A DNA stretch of 64,000 nt from Saccharopolyspora erythraea (GCF_018141105.1 NZ_CP054839.1:4154001-4218000); one strand, 5' to 3'; counted from the first letter of the stretch, positions 8,199-16,920 are shown. The notes: generated by a model from the letters alone, not told the origin. Numbers and translations: made by a program.

Positions 8199-9197
8199 TC
8201 AGCGGTCCAGCCGCGCCATGCCGTCCGGGTGGTAGCGCTCACCTGCGGCGACGTCTGCGGGGAAGAGCTCCGAGAGCTCGTCGGCGACGCGCCGGTCCAA
8301 CTGCGTGGTGGCCGCGACGATGTTGGCCTCGACGTTGCCGATCCGGCGGCTGCCCGGGATCGGGACGATGTCGTCGCCCTGCGCGAGCAGCCACGCCAGC
8401 GCCAGTTGCGCGGGGGTGAGCCCGAGCTCTTCGGCGCGCTCGCGCAACGGCTGGACCAGGGTGATGTTGTGCCGCAGGCTCTCCTCGGCGAAGCGGGGGT
8501 AGCGCTGCTGGCGCACCTGGAGGTTCTCCACGTCGGAAACCTCGCGGAACGCGCCCGTCAGCACACCGCGGCCCAGCGGCGAGTAGGCGACCAGCGCCAC
8601 TCCGAGCTCCCGCATCGCCGGCAGCAGCTCCGCCTCGGGCTCGCGGGTGAACAGGGAGTACTCCTGCTGCACGGCGGCGATCGGGTGCACCGCGTGCGCC
8701 CGGCGCAGGGTCGCGGCGCTGATCTCGGACAGCCCCAGGTGCCGCACCTTGCCGGCCTGGACCAGTTCGGCCATCGCGCCGACGGTCTCCTCGATCGGCG
8801 TGTCCGGGTCGAGGCGGTGCAGGTAGTACAGGTCGACGTGGTCGGTCCCGAGCCTGCCGAGGCTGGCGTCGATGGAGCGGCGCACGTTCTCCGGCCTGCC
8901 CAGCCCGGAGTCGGCGGTCGCGCCGAACTTGGTGGCCAGGAACACCTCCTGCCTGCGTTCGGCGAGCAGTCCGGCGATGAGCCGCTCGTTGTGCCCGTCG
9001 CCGTAGGCGTCGGCGGTGTCGACGAAGTCCACGCCCAGGTCCAGCAGCCGGTGCAGCAGGCGCAGCGACTCGGCGTCGTCGGCCGCGCCGTAGACGCCGG
9101 AGAGGCCCATGGCGCCGTACCCGATGGCGCTGACCCGCGGGCCACCCCGCCCGAGCGTCCGCCGGGACGGCTTCGGGGGTTGGGTCGGTTCGGTCAC
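8199..9197 (-). CDS. Aldo/keto reductase
   Basis: A 332-aa TIM-barrel NADPH-dependent oxidoreductase. The catalytic tetrad is visible: Asp and Tyr in [14 protein letters not shown], Lys in FLATKFGAT, and His in [10 protein letters not shown]. The cofactor-binding end is [16 protein letters not shown], close to the AKR consensus. The GTG at 9197 is selected because GGAGG lies about 7 nt upstream; longer in-frame extensions are arginine-rich and unconvincing. It resembles the AKR13/YakC group of actinobacterial reductases. Substrate unknown; probably a cytosolic carbonyl-detoxifying enzyme, monocistronic. Confidence 0.9.
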   Translation of the reverse strand: MTEPTQPPKPSRRTLGRGGPRVSAIGYGAMGLSGVYGAADDAESLRLLHRLLDLGVDFVDTADAYGDGHNERLIAGLLAERRQEVFLATKFGATADSGLGRPENVRRSIDASLGRLGTDHVDLYYLHRLDPDTPIEETVGAMAELVQAGKVRHLGLSEISAATLRRAHAVHPIAAVQQEYSLFTREPEAELLPAMRELGVALVAYSPLGRGVLTGAFREVSDVENLQVRQQRYPRFAEESLRHNITLVQPLRERAEELGLTPAQLALAWLLAQGDDIVPIPGSRRIGNVEANIVAATTQLDRRVADELSELFPADVAAGERYHPDGMARLDR

Positions 9198-9411
9198 GTG
9201 GTCCTCCGTTCGGTGTTGCTTCGGTTCGCAGACCAGCCTACGCACGACAGGAAATCTGTTTCCATGACGCCAAAACGTGGAAAGTGTCCGAAGTTCGCCA
9301 CGGGGCAGGCCATACGCCGGATTCGCGGAAACCGGGCATCGGCGGCGAAACCGTGCCCGCGGTCGCGGAACTGGTGCGATTCGGCGGATTTCCGGTGATC
9401 GCGCCGCCCGT

Positions 9412-9880
9412 GCGGCGTGGTTCGGCGTCAACGTCTCGGTGCTGGGGCTGAGTTACGGCTCCTTCGCGTCGGTACCACGACGAAGATCCTCGCGCTGTTC
9501 GCTGTCGCGGCCGACTACTCCCGGTACCTGCCCGGACACCGCCGCGATTGCCGACTGTGTGATCATGATCGCCGACGTCGCCTCGCGCCGCCGGGACTAC
9601 AGCGAGACCGACCTCCAGCGGCCTGCGGGGCGCTACTGCGAAGTCCGGGTGCTGCCTGCGGCCGTGCTGCTGGTGGCGACCGCCATCGGCTGGGGCCTGG
9701 TCACCAACGAGGCGGCCGGCTGGCAGTGCTACCTGCTCGGCCCGCTGGGCCTCGGCGGCCGGGGCGGGGCGTGGGCCGGTGCGCACCCGGGCGTGCTCGT
9801 GGCCCTGCTGATCGGGTTCCTGGCGATCGCGATCTTCGGTCGCGCCCGCGTCCGGCGCCGGGAAGCCGCTGATCAGGCGG
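9412..9880 (+). pseudogene. Decayed NCS1-family purine/cytosine permease remnant
   Basis: Fragments of a nucleobase:cation symporter-1 protein appear in two frames. Frame +1 at 9412-9470 gives [18 protein letters not shown]. Frame +3 at about 9474-9535 gives KILALFAVAADYSRYLPG, containing the NCS1 signature AADYSRYLP. Frame +1 again at about 9550-9870 gives VIMIADVASRRRDYSE and then GWQCYLLGPLGLGGRGGAWAG with a last membrane span. Intact family members are about 450-500 aa; only some 150 residues survive, with frame changes and large internal deletions and no start. Recognition is from remembered family motifs. Confidence 0.65.
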
Positions 9881-10014
9881 CGGTGGGGCGCAACGGCGCG
9901 ATCTGGCCCGGAGCCGGTCCCCCGATCATCCACTGTGGCCGTCGGCGTCGATGTTTGCCCGCCTCCCCGCCTGGGCAAGCCTGGGCTGGTGGCGACGACC
10001 ACGGGAGGTATGTG

Positions 10015-10581
10015 ATGGCCCTGGAAGGGCGGAAGGTCGCGTTCCTGGTCGCGGCCGAGGGAATCGAACAGGTGGAGCTCACCGAGCCGTGGAAGGCGGT
10101 CGAGGAGGCCGGCGGCACACCCGAACTGGTGTCCGTGCGGCCCGGATCGGTGCAGGCCTTCGACCACCTGGACAAGGCGGACACCTTCACCGTCGACAAG
10201 GTGGTCTCGGAGGTCCGGCCGACCGACTACGACGGCCTGGTGCTGCCCGGCGGCGTTGCCAACCCGGACAACCTGCGGCAGGACCCGTCGGCGGTGCGCT
10301 TCGTCGGTGAGTTCTTCGCCCGCGGCAAGCCGGTCGCGGCGATCTGCCACGCGCCGTGGCTGCTGATCGAGGCCGATGTCGTTCGCGGACGGCGGCTGAC
10401 CTCGTACCCGAGCCTTGCCACCGACCTGCGCAACGCGGGAGCCGAGTGGGTCGACGAGGAGGTCGTGGTCGACGCCGGGCTGGTCACCAGCCGCCGGCCG
10501 CAGGACCTGCCCGCCTTCTGCGCGAAGGCGGTCGAGGAGATCGGCGAAGGTGCGCACCGCAGCCAGGCGCGCAGCGCGTGA
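10015..10581 (+). CDS. DJ-1/PfpI-family type 1 glutamine amidotransferase-like protein
   Basis: A 188-aa single-domain protein of the PfpI/YhbO group, cytosolic chaperone/deglycase/protease-like stress proteins. The nucleophilic elbow is AAICHAPWLLIEA near residue 105 with Cys followed by His, the standard PfpI arrangement; the upstream glutamate is in VAAEGIEQVELTEPW. The ATG at 10015 is preceded by GGGAGG. The next gene, a Vms1/eRF1-like protein, begins 18 nt later, so the two are probably co-expressed in stress protection. Whether it acts as protease or deglycase is not decidable from sequence. Confidence 0.85.
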   Translation: MALEGRKVAFLVAAEGIEQVELTEPWKAVEEAGGTPELVSVRPGSVQAFDHLDKADTFTVDKVVSEVRPTDYDGLVLPGGVANPDNLRQDPSAVRFVGEFFARGKPVAAICHAPWLLIEADVVRGRRLTSYPSLATDLRNAGAEWVDEEVVVDAGLVTSRRPQDLPAFCAKAVEEIGEGAHRSQARSA

Positions 10582-10599
10582 GTTCGTGTGGAGGTGGCC

Positions 10600-11724
10600 A
10601 TGAAACTGGCATTCCTGCAGGAGATCTACCGCAGTCCCGGACCGTTCGCCACGGTGTACCTGGACACCTCGGCCGACGCCGAGGACGCGGGCAAGGCGGT
10701 CGGGCTGCGCTGGCGCGCGGCGCGCGAGGAGCTCGCCGGCCGGGGCGTCGACGAGGCGGTCCTGTCGTCGCTGGAGGAGAGGGTCGGACAGCACCGCCAG
10801 GAGACCGGCAGGCGGGCGCAGGTGCTGGTCGCCGACCGGACGGGCGTGGTGTTCACCGGCGAGATGCCGGGGCTGCCCTCGGAGCTGGCCTCCGACGAGC
10901 ACGTCAGCTACGGTCCGCTGCCGCACCTGATGCCCTACTTGCAAGCGCGTGAGCCCCGCCTGCCGCACGTCGTGGCGGTGGTCGACCACGTCGGGGCGGA
11001 CCTGACGGTCGTGCCTGCCGAGGGTGAGATGAGCACCCGCACCGTCGAGGGCGAGGACCACCCGGTGCACAAGGCGCACTCGGCGCCGGAGGAGCTGCAG
11101 AAGCACCACCAGCACGCGGCGGAGGAGACCTGGAAGCACAACGCGGTCAAGTCCGCCGATGAGATCACCAGGTCGGCCGAGAAGGTCAGCGCCGAGGCGA
11201 TCGTGCTGGCCGGTGAGGTGCAGCAGCGCAAGCTGGTCCGCGAACGGCTCGGCAAGGGAGTCCAGGACCTGGTCGTGGAGACCGACGCCGGCGCCAGGGA
11301 CCGCAAGGCCGCCGTCGAACCGCTGGAGGCCAAGGTCGACGAGGCGGTCGGCTCGGCGGTGTCGGCGCGCGTGGACGAGGTGGTCGGGCTCTTCGAACAG
11401 GAGCGCGGCAGGCACAGCCGCGCCGTCGAGGGCTGGCAGCCGACGGTCGAGGCGTTGCAGCGCGAGCAGGTCCAGGTACTGCTGTGGTCCAAGTCCGCGC
11501 ACGACGTGTCCGACCTGAGCACCGGTCCGCGTGCCAGCCAGGTCGCGCTCGACGAGCGCCCGCTGCGGGACATGGGCGTGGAGGAGATCTCCACCGCTCC
11601 CGCCAGCGCGGCGCTGGTGCGCGCGGTCGCGGGCGTGGACGCCGAGCTGGTGCTGGTGGAACCCGGCTCGGTCGAGCTCACCGACGGAATCGGTGCGGTG
11701 CTGCGCTATCCGCTCGCGTCCTGA
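10600..11724 (+). CDS. Vms1/eRF1-like (baeRF, Rv2629-type) protein
   Basis: A 374-aa actinobacterial protein resembling Rv2629 of Mycobacterium tuberculosis, which belongs to the bacterial eRF1/Vms1-like families proposed to act on ribosomes or peptidyl-tRNA. The N-terminal PFATVYLDTSADAEDAGK, the central DHVGADLTVV, and the C-terminal eL30-like VDAELVLVEPGSVELTDGIG are visible; a charged, helix-rich middle (about 150-200) is probably the linker. No GGQ motif was seen. ATG at 10600 with GTGGAGG upstream. It sits 18 nt after the PfpI gene and is followed by a strong terminator hairpin. Ribosome-rescue function is inference from family naming. Confidence 0.65.
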   Translation: MKLAFLQEIYRSPGPFATVYLDTSADAEDAGKAVGLRWRAAREELAGRGVDEAVLSSLEERVGQHRQETGRRAQVLVADRTGVVFTGEMPGLPSELASDEHVSYGPLPHLMPYLQAREPRLPHVVAVVDHVGADLTVVPAEGEMSTRTVEGEDHPVHKAHSAPEELQKHHQHAAEETWKHNAVKSADEITRSAEKVSAEAIVLAGEVQQRKLVRERLGKGVQDLVVETDAGARDRKAAVEPLEAKVDEAVGSAVSARVDEVVGLFEQERGRHSRAVEGWQPTVEALQREQVQVLLWSKSAHDVSDLSTGPRASQVALDERPLRDMGVEEISTAPASAALVRAVAGVDAELVLVEPGSVELTDGIGAVLRYPLAS

Positions 11725-11737
11725 TCGTGGACGCGAA

Positions 11738-11773
11738 GGCCCGGCGGGTGCTCCACTCGGTACCCGCCGGGCC
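11738..11773 (+). terminator. Intrinsic terminator-like hairpin
   Basis: A perfect 12-bp stem (GGCCCGGCGGGT with ACCCGCCGGGCC) and a 12-nt loop begin 14 nt after the stop of the Vms1-like gene. There is no U-tract, as is common for actinobacterial terminators. Confidence 0.75.
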
Positions 11774-11876
11774 CGCGCGTGTCCGGTCCGGTCGCACGGG
11801 AAACTCCGCGCGTCGGCCGATGGCGCCGGGATAGCGTGCGGAGGGCACTGACGCCGTGACGACGTGAGGAGACCGC

Positions 11877-13040
11877 GTGCCGACAGCCGATGCCCTGAAC
11901 CGCGCCAAGACGTTGCTGGAGCGCACCCCGCTGATCGACGGGCACAACGACCTGCCGTGGGCGCTGCGCAAGAGCGTCGGCGCGGACCCCGCGCGGGTCG
12001 ACCCCGGACCGCTCGACGTGGCCGTCGAGCAGCCGGGCCTGCACACCGACCTGGTCCGGCTGCGGCGGGGCCGGGTCGGCGGCCAGTTCTGGTCGGTCTA
12101 CGTACCATGCGGCTACACGGGCCACCACGCGGTGACCGCCGTGCTGGAGCAGGTCGAGCTCGTCCACGAGCTGGCCGCCCGCTACCCGCGGGACCTCGCG
12201 ATCGTGCGGTCGGCCGATGCCGCCGAGAAGGCGTTCGCCGACGGCCGGGTCGCGTCCCTGCTGGGCGCCGAGGGCGGGCACTGCATCGCCGAGTCGCTCG
12301 GCGTGCTCCGCGCACTGCACCGGCTCGGCGTGCGGTACATGACGTTGACGCACAACGAGAACGTGCCGTGGGCGGACTCGGCGACCGACGAGCCGGCGGT
12401 GGGCGGACTCAACGACTTCGGCCGCGAGGTCGTCGGCGAGATGAACCGGCTGGGCATGCTCGTCGACCTGTCCCACGTCGCGCCGGCCACCATGCGCGCG
12501 GCGCTCGACGTCGCCGAGGCACCGGTGGTGTTCAGCCACTCCTCGTGCCGGGCGGTGGCCGACCACCCGCGCAACGTCCCTGACGACGTGCTGGCGCGGC
12601 TGACCGGCAACGGAGGTGTCTGCATGGTCACCTTCGTGCCGTCGTTCGTGTCCGAGGCGCGGGCGGCCTGGGACGCCGAGCTGCGCGAGGCGATGCGCCG
12701 CGAGGGCGGCGATCCGCGGGACCTCGAAGCCCGCGAGGACTTCGCGGCGAGGTGGGAGGCCGGCCACCCCAAGCCCGCGGCGACCACGGCGGACGTCCTC
12801 GCGCACGTCGAGCACGCGCGCGAGGTGGCCGGGATCGACCACATCGGCCTCGGCGGTGACTACGACGGGGTCTCCGACCTGCCGGAGGGGCTGGGCGACG
12901 TCTCCTGCTACCCGGTGCTGATCGCCGAGCTGCTGGAGCGCGGCTGGAGCGAGGAGGACTGCGCGAAGCTGGCGGGTCGCAACGTCCTCCGCGTGCTGCG
13001 CGAGGCCGAGGCGGTGGCCGCGCGACTGGGCGCGGCCTGA
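11877..13040 (+). CDS. Membrane dipeptidase (peptidase family M19)
   Basis: The 387-aa zinc dipeptidase of the renal-dipeptidase family hydrolyses dipeptides, including L-D forms. Visible motifs are [12 protein letters not shown] near residue 18 (HxD zinc ligands), [14 protein letters not shown] near 120 (Glu ligand), [14 protein letters not shown] near 155, [12 protein letters not shown] near 195, [15 protein letters not shown] near 218, and [11 protein letters not shown] near 320. No signal peptide is apparent, so it is probably cytosolic despite the family name. GTG at 11877 with GAGGAG upstream. It is isolated between a terminator and a repeat-containing spacer. Confidence 0.9.
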   Translation: MPTADALNRAKTLLERTPLIDGHNDLPWALRKSVGADPARVDPGPLDVAVEQPGLHTDLVRLRRGRVGGQFWSVYVPCGYTGHHAVTAVLEQVELVHELAARYPRDLAIVRSADAAEKAFADGRVASLLGAEGGHCIAESLGVLRALHRLGVRYMTLTHNENVPWADSATDEPAVGGLNDFGREVVGEMNRLGMLVDLSHVAPATMRAALDVAEAPVVFSHSSCRAVADHPRNVPDDVLARLTGNGGVCMVTFVPSFVSEARAAWDAELREAMRREGGDPRDLEAREDFAARWEAGHPKPAATTADVLAHVEHAREVAGIDHIGLGGDYDGVSDLPEGLGDVSCYPVLIAELLERGWSEEDCAKLAGRNVLRVLREAEAVAARLGAA

Positions 13041-13182
13041 TCCGAGGCCGGTGGCCCGGTGCAGCCTGATCCCAGGCCGGGTTGCCCGGTGCAGCAGATC
13101 CGAGGCGGGGCGGCTTGGCCCAGCCTGACCTGGGGCCGGGCGGCCGGTGCAGCTTGATCCGAGGCGGGCGGCCCGGCCGCGG
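13036..13182 (+). repeat. Five ~29-30 bp imperfect tandem repeats
   Basis: Units begin at 13036, 13065, 13095, 13124 and 13153 and share the scheme CCTGATCCGAGGC...GGCCCGGTGCAG. The first unit overlaps the stop of the dipeptidase gene. No reading frame with a start and Shine-Dalgarno spans them. They separate the dipeptidase gene from the operator region of the deazaflavin-reductase gene. Confidence 0.8.
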
Positions 13183-13235
13183 GCCGTGACCGCACGACCG
13201 CGGAACCGGCCAACACGCGCCGCCGCCGTGCTATC

Positions 13236-13268
13236 TTGGTCGGGCGACCAATTTGGTCGATCGACCAA
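13236..13268. promoter_or_regulatory. Two tandem 16-bp palindromic operators
   Basis: TTGGTCGGGCGACCAA (13236-13251) and TTGGTCGATCGACCAA (13253-13268, a perfect palindrome) lie one base apart, immediately after a -10-like TATCTT (13232-13237) and 14 nt before the reductase start. This is a classic TetR-type operator layout for repression. A related half-degenerate copy lies at 16905-16920, at the start of a TetR gene. Confidence 0.75.
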
Positions 13269-13281
13269 GACGGGAGCGGGA

Positions 13282-13758
13282 ATGGAAGACCTCGGCCGCC
13301 GCCGTCCGCCCACGGGGCTCGCGCGGCTTCTCTTCCGGATTCCGGTCCGGCTCTGCCGGATGGGTCTCGGCCGCCTGCTGGGCGGGCGCTTCCTGCTGAT
13401 CAACCACGTCGGCCGGGTGTCGGGGCGCATGCGACAGGTCGTCGTCGAGGTCGTCGAACACGAGCCCGGTGACGGTTCCTACGTGGTCGCCTCGGGGTTC
13501 GGCCCGAACGCCGACTGGTACCGCAACGTCCTGCGAACACCGCAGGTCACCATCCAGGTGCGCGGGCGGACGTTCCCGGTGACCGCCGTTTCTCTCCCCG
13601 CCGAGGAGGGCGCCGAACTCATGGCCCGCTACGCCCCGCGCCACCCGGCCGCGGCCCGTCAGCTGGCCCGGTTCATGGGCTTCGCCGTCGACGGTTCCGC
13701 GGCCGACTACCGCGAGGTGGGACGGCGCATCCCGTTCGTGCGCTTCATGCCGCGTTAG
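13282..13758 (+). CDS. Nitroreductase-family deazaflavin (F420)-dependent oxidoreductase
   Basis: A 158-aa protein of the Ddn split-beta-barrel family, which uses coenzyme F420H2 in actinobacteria. Characteristic stretches are LLINHVGRVSGRMRQVVVEVV near residue 45, VVASGFGPNADWYRNVLR near 75, and VTIQVRGRTFPVTAV near 95; GPNADWYRNV is a family hallmark. ATG at 13282 follows GGGAGCGGG. Its promoter carries two palindromic operators, so expression is likely induced by a small ligand acting on a TetR-type repressor. The physiological substrate is unknown. Confidence 0.85.
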   Translation: MEDLGRRRPPTGLARLLFRIPVRLCRMGLGRLLGGRFLLINHVGRVSGRMRQVVVEVVEHEPGDGSYVVASGFGPNADWYRNVLRTPQVTIQVRGRTFPVTAVSLPAEEGAELMARYAPRHPAAARQLARFMGFAVDGSAADYREVGRRIPFVRFMPR

Positions 13759-13767
13759 CGGCCGGGG

Positions 13768-14661
13768 TCAGTCGGCGCCGACCAGCCGCTCCACGCCCGC
13801 GAGCAGCCGGGCGAGGCCGAACTCGAACACCGAGTCCAGGTCGAGGTCGTGGCCGTCGGCGAAGGCGGCGAGCACGGGCGCGAACGCCGGGTAGTCTTCG
13901 GAGGCGGCCAGCACGGCGTAGGCGGACGCCTGGGCAGCGCCCCACTGCCGTTCGGTGAGCCCGCTGTCGGACTCGGCGCCTGCCTCCGCCTCGAGGTTCA
14001 CGGCCAGCCCCTGCACGAACCCGTACAGCACGACGTGCACGTGCAGCATCGTCGCCGGGTACAGCCCCAGGCCGTGCAGCGCACCGAGCGCCCACTCGGC
14101 GTGGTGCACGACGTTGGGCAACGGCAGCGGCCGGAAGACCGTGACGACGTGCGCCAGCCACGGGTGCCTGCGGTACAGCGCCCACTGCGAGCGCGCCGAC
14201 TCCTCCAGACGCCCGCGCCAGTCCGGGTGCGGTTCGGCGGGCATCCGCTCCTCGCCGAAGGCCGTGTCGGCCATCAGCAGGAGCAGGTCGTCCTTGCCCT
14301 CGACGTACCGGTAGAGCGACATCGTGGGAATGTCGAGCTTGGCGGCGAGTCCTCGCATCGACAGCGCGGCCAGGCCCTCGGAGTCGGCGATGGCGATCGC
14401 GGCGCGGGCGATGTGCTCGCGGCTCGGCTCCCTCGCGGGGGCGGGTTCGGCTCCCGCGACGACCGTGCCCACGCGCGGCGTGGTCCGCACGAGACCTTCC
14501 TGGCGCAGGACCGCGAGCGCCTTGGTTGCGGTGGCCATCGCGACGTCCCATTCCTGGCAGATGCGCCGGGTCGAGGGCGCCCGATCGCCCGGCGCCAGCT
14601 CGCCGGTGGCGATCCGCCGCCGGATCTCGGCCACGACGCGGAGGCAGGGCGGAGTGTCCAC
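13768..14661 (-). CDS. GntR-TetR double-HTH transcriptional regulator
   Basis: A 297-aa regulator with two DNA-binding domains. A GntR winged helix occupies residues 1-68 (CQEWDVAMATATKALAVL, RTTPRVGTVV). A TetR helix-turn-helix occupies about 83-130 (MRGLAAKLDIPTMSLYRYV), followed by a TetR C-terminal ligand domain. GTG at 14661 with AAAGGGA upstream. It is divergent from an FAD monooxygenase gene whose type is often controlled by TetR-like repressors, and the intergenic region contains TGCACTAG palindromes. Probably a repressor of that monooxygenase and of itself (inference). Confidence 0.85.
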   Translation of the reverse strand: MDTPPCLRVVAEIRRRIATGELAPGDRAPSTRRICQEWDVAMATATKALAVLRQEGLVRTTPRVGTVVAGAEPAPAREPSREHIARAAIAIADSEGLAALSMRGLAAKLDIPTMSLYRYVEGKDDLLLLMADTAFGEERMPAEPHPDWRGRLEESARSQWALYRRHPWLAHVVTVFRPLPLPNVVHHAEWALGALHGLGLYPATMLHVHVVLYGFVQGLAVNLEAEAGAESDSGLTERQWGAAQASAYAVLAASEDYPAFAPVLAAFADGHDLDLDSVFEFGLARLLAGVERLVGAD

Positions 14662-14687
14662 GGTCCCTTTCCACTGCTCGCGAGAAC

Positions 14688-14766
14688 TGCACTAGTGCAA
14701 AGACCCACGACGACCTTATCCGACTACCGTTGCTGCTGGTGGACTTCGCGCGCGTGCACTAGGTCA
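14688..14766. promoter_or_regulatory. TGCACTAG operator pair in the divergent promoter
   Basis: A perfect 12-bp palindrome TGCACTAGTGCA lies at 14688-14699, 27 nt before the regulator start. A second copy with one arm intact (TGCACTAGGTCA) lies at 14755-14766, nearer the monooxygenase. The two sites bracket the likely promoters and are the best candidates for binding by the GntR-TetR protein. Confidence 0.55.
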
Positions 14767-14877
14767 GCCACCCGCTTCTCGCACCAAACCGTCGCAATAA
14801 CCTCTTACGGCATAACGACATTCCGAGCTGTACGGCGTACCGGAAGGCCCTGCGGCTGCGAACCTGGGAGGTTTGTG

Positions 14878-16059
14878 GTGAACAACGGCAACGTCCTGAT
14901 CTCCGGCGCGGGAGTCGCCGGGCCGTCGCTGGCGTACTGGCTGCACCGCAGCGGTTTCACCGTCACGGTGGTCGAACGCGCACCCGCACCGCGCGGTGGC
15001 GGGCAGGCGGTGGACTTCCGGGGCCCGGCGCACCTGGGCGTGCTGGAGCGCATGGGAGTTCTCGACGAGATCAGGCGCCACCGGACGCGGATGGGCAGGC
15101 AGTCGGTGGTGGACGCCACCGGACGGCGACTGGTCGACCTCCCCGCGGAGTTCACCGGCGGTGACGTCGAGATCGAACGCGGTGAGCTGGTGCGCATCCT
15201 GCACGACGCGACCCGCGGCAACGCCGAGTACGTCTTCGGCGACCGCGTCACCTCGTTGGAGCAGACCCCGGGCGGCGTGGACGTCACCTTCGAGCGGGCA
15301 GGCCCCCGCACCTTCGACCTCGTGGTCGGCGCGGACGGGCTGCACTCGGGCATCCGCGCGCTGGCGTTCGGCCCTGACTCGCGCTTCCTGCACTACCTCG
15401 GCCACTGCTTCGCCAGCTTCACCGTCCCGAACCACCTCGGTCTGCGGCGCACCGCGCTGGGCTACTGCGTGCCGAACCGCGGCGCGGCGATCGCGGCGAC
15501 GGGCGATCCGGACGTGGCGCGGGCGATCCTCGTCTTCGCCGCCCCGGACGCCGGCTACGACCGCTACGACCTCCAGCAGCAGAAGGAGCTGCTAGCCGAG
15601 ACCTACGGCGATGTCGGTTGGGAGGTGCCGCGCCTGCTGGCAGCGCTCCCGGACACCACCGACCTCCACTTCGACTCGATCAGCCGAGTCGACCTGGACC
15701 GCTACTCGACCGGGCGGGTGGTGCTGCTGGGCGACGCCGGCTACGGCGCCGCGCTCGGTGGCCAGGGCACCGGCCTGGCCGTGGTGTGCGCGTACGTGCT
15801 CGCGACCGAGCTGGCGGCGGCCCGAGGCGACCACCGGGTCGCCTTCGAACGGTACGAGCGGCGCATCCGCGGCTACGCGACTGAATGCCAGAAAGGGGCC
15901 GCGCGGGTCGGGCCGTTCTTCGCCCCGCCCACGCGGGCGGCGATCTGGCGGCGCAACCAGCTCTACCGCGTCCTTTCGTCGCGGGCGGGAAGCGGTTTCT
16001 TCCGCTGGCTCGGCGCGAGGGCGGCGAGCGCGATCGAGCTCGACCGTGCTGCCGCATGA
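14878..16059 (+). CDS. FAD-dependent aromatic monooxygenase (PHBH-fold)
   Basis: A 393-aa class A flavoprotein hydroxylase. The Rossmann motif is ISGAGVAGPSLAYWLHRSG (residues 7-25), the conserved DG motif is LVVGADGLHSGIR near 150, and the FAD-ribityl GD motif is RVVLLGDAGYGAALGGQGTGL near 280. It most resembles tetracycline/aklavinone-type hydroxylases and TetX-like enzymes, which use NADPH and O2. GTG at 14878, with GGGAGG 5 nt upstream. Divergent from the GntR-TetR regulator, suggesting inducible detoxification of an aromatic compound or antibiotic; the actual substrate is unknown. Confidence 0.85.
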   Translation: MNNGNVLISGAGVAGPSLAYWLHRSGFTVTVVERAPAPRGGGQAVDFRGPAHLGVLERMGVLDEIRRHRTRMGRQSVVDATGRRLVDLPAEFTGGDVEIERGELVRILHDATRGNAEYVFGDRVTSLEQTPGGVDVTFERAGPRTFDLVVGADGLHSGIRALAFGPDSRFLHYLGHCFASFTVPNHLGLRRTALGYCVPNRGAAIAATGDPDVARAILVFAAPDAGYDRYDLQQQKELLAETYGDVGWEVPRLLAALPDTTDLHFDSISRVDLDRYSTGRVVLLGDAGYGAALGGQGTGLAVVCAYVLATELAAARGDHRVAFERYERRIRGYATECQKGAARVGPFFAPPTRAAIWRRNQLYRVLSSRAGSGFFRWLGARAASAIELDRAAA

Positions 16060-16105
16060 GCGATGCCGCGCGGCGCCTGTCGGTGCGCCGGAGCACAATG
16101 CCGGC

Positions 16106-16318
16106 ATGTGCCGCAGCATCAAGACGCTCCGCCCGCCCTATGCCGAGCAGGTGACCGAGACCGACATCCGTGCCGCCGCGCTCCAGTACGTGCGCAAGGT
16201 GTCGGGCTTCCGGCAGCCCGCGGCGCACAACGCCGCGGCCTTCGACCGCGCGGTGGACGAGATCGAGCGGGCCACGGCCGAGCTCCTGTCCACCATCGAG
16301 GTGCGCGGCGCGCGGTAG
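16106..16318 (+). CDS. DUF2277 family protein
   Basis: A 70-aa protein starting MCRSIKTLRPPY, the hallmark N terminus of DUF2277, whose invariant Cys2 and Lys/Leu-Arg-Pro-Pro run are conserved. Function is unknown. It starts 46 nt after the FAD monooxygenase stop and converges with the TetR gene with 6 nt between stops. The ATG at 16106 is the only sensible start. Confidence 0.85.
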   Translation: MCRSIKTLRPPYAEQVTETDIRAAALQYVRKVSGFRQPAAHNAAAFDRAVDEIERATAELLSTIEVRGAR

Positions 16319-16324
16319 CCGCGG

Positions 16325-16912
16325 TCACGAGTCCGTTCGCGCCACCAGTTCCCGCAGGGCCTCCAGGGCTTGGTCCGCGGGTAGCTCGGGATCGACCATC
16401 CGGTGCAGCATCAGCCCGTCGAGGAGGGCGACGATCAGCGTCGCGGCGCCGATCCGGCGCTGCGGCGTCCAGTCCCGGTGGAGCTGCCCCAGCCGGTCGG
16501 CGAGGTCCGCACGCGCCTGCCGCAGCTCGTCGCGCAGCACCTCCCCGAGCAGCGGGTCGCGCATCGCTCCCGCGATCAGCTCCACGGCCAGCCGCGTCGC
16601 CCTCGTGTCGTCGGTGGTGGCGGGCAGCAGCCTGCGCAGCGCGCTGAGCGCGGCGTGCTCGTCGCGTGCCCCGAGGAGCTCGTCGAGGACCGGGTTGACC
16701 ACCACCTCGGTCGCCCGGCGGGCGATGGCGGCGTGCAGGTTCGCCGACCCGCCGAAGTGGTAGTGGATCAGCCCCAGGTTGGCGCCCGCGCGCTCGGCCA
16801 CGGCCCGGGTGGTCACCGCCGGCCAGCCGCCCTCGGCCAGCAGCTCCACGCCGACCTCCACCAGGTGCGCCCGGCGACGGGCACCCCGCCCGGCTCCACC
16901 TGAACTGGTCAT
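16325..16912 (-). CDS. TetR-family transcriptional regulator
   Basis: A 195-aa regulator with an N-terminal TetR helix-turn-helix (VTTRAVAERAGANLGLIHYHFGG, residues about 28-50) and an unrecognised helical ligand domain. Its ATG overlaps the stop of the upstream luciferase-like monooxygenase gene (ATGA), so the two are one operon. A near-palindrome CTGGTCATCCGACCAA covers the start codon and matches the twin operators before the deazaflavin reductase gene at 12 of 14 arm positions, making autoregulation and control of that gene plausible. Confidence 0.85.
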   Translation of the reverse strand: MTSSGGAGRGARRRAHLVEVGVELLAEGGWPAVTTRAVAERAGANLGLIHYHFGGSANLHAAIARRATEVVVNPVLDELLGARDEHAALSALRRLLPATTDDTRATRLAVELIAGAMRDPLLGEVLRDELRQARADLADRLGQLHRDWTPQRRIGAATLIVALLDGLMLHRMVDPELPADQALEALRELVARTDS

Positions 16913-16920
16913 CCGACCAA
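16905..16920. promoter_or_regulatory. Operator-like sequence over the TetR start codon
   Basis: CTGGTCATCCGACCAA resembles the TTGGTCG-NN-CGACCAA operators at 13236-13268. It overlaps the coding junction of the monooxygenase and TetR genes, so the match may partly reflect codons. Confidence 0.35.
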
